From contig JACRIR010000029.1 of NCBI GenBank assembly GCA_016215705.1, forward strand, positions 1 to 11,201: a stretch of 11,201 nt of DNA, written 5' to 3'. A model generated the notes under the pieces. The model was given only the letters and a program-made list of their open reading frames with translations. It was not told where the DNA came from and ran no database searches. Source of the stretch: Candidatus Poribacteria bacterium. Its GTDB lineage: Bacteria > Abyssobacteria > SURF-5. Position numbers and translations under genes: made by a program. Positions 11,184 through 11,201 of the stretch are shown piece after piece. How positions within the stretch are numbered: the first letter of the stretch is position 1; the number at the start of each line of letters is the position of its first letter.

Positions 11184-11201
11184 GATTGTTGCGTTATTCA
11201 T

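Larger units (their letters stand above)
9062..11201. other. 2.1-kb repeat-rich, gene-poor region
   Basis: No protein gene is convincing here. The plus strand is strongly pyrimidine-rich (long TTCTTCTT and CTCC stretches), which by itself keeps plus-strand frames open. Almost the whole region is made of short iterated repeats of families A-F, I and J, nearly all in the same orientation, separated by C/T tracts. An AT-rich patch at 10020-10095 and a promoter-like dyad at 10583-10627 stand out. Confidence 0.7.

Noticed and set aside
10669-11201. Plus-strand frame open for 177 codons to the window end
   Set aside because: Stop codons are rare in pyrimidine-rich DNA. After about 38 codons the frame translates repeats of families D, G, B and F, so openness alone is not evidence. 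The promoter-like start is reported separately.

Overview
The window comes from an uncultivated bacterium of moderate G+C content that I cannot place in a phylum. The genes are ordinary bacterial ones with Shine-Dalgarno starts. The spaces between them are unusually full of short repeats: REP-like palindromes, copies of the TCATTCTGAGCGAAGC palindrome family, and several families of short iterated motifs. No rRNA, tRNA or CRISPR array was recognised.

Positions 1-1335 hold no convincing gene. They consist of repeats, several of them arranged as nested inverted pairs. Positions 1336-5687 form a plus-strand metabolic block: a PduO-type cob(I)alamin adenosyltransferase, then the pyruvate dehydrogenase subunits E1-alpha (pdhA), E1-beta (pdhB) and E2 (pdhC). 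The three PDH proteins together decarboxylate pyruvate and pass the acetyl group to CoA. The E3 dihydrolipoamide dehydrogenase is absent here and must be supplied from elsewhere. REP palindromes lie before the adenosyltransferase, between it and pdhA, and across the 3' end of pdhA, where the repeat encodes the last residues and the stop codon. The 344-base pdhB-pdhC spacer holds two hairpins and two copies of a compound repeat. A YcaC-like cysteine hydrolase follows at 6035-6679.

From 6680 onward the window looks like decaying accessory DNA. On the minus strand there is a HigB-like toxin followed, with an 11-base overlap, by a HigA-type antitoxin fused to an ImmA/IrrE peptidase domain. Each of the two genes appears to lack one base, which shifts its frame. 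The peptidase motif HExxH reads HGIGH, so the catalytic glutamate is missing. Further along are a small two-helix membrane protein and a possible gene remnant. The last 2.1 kb (9062-11201) has no convincing gene and is pyrimidine-rich on the plus strand.

The most interesting signal is a set of at least ten unrelated repeat families built on the same plan: a 7-nt or a 9-10-nt core iterated two to six times with drift, often ending in a variant last unit. They are scattered through 4272-11183 and concentrated after 9200. I know of no accepted explanation for this plan.
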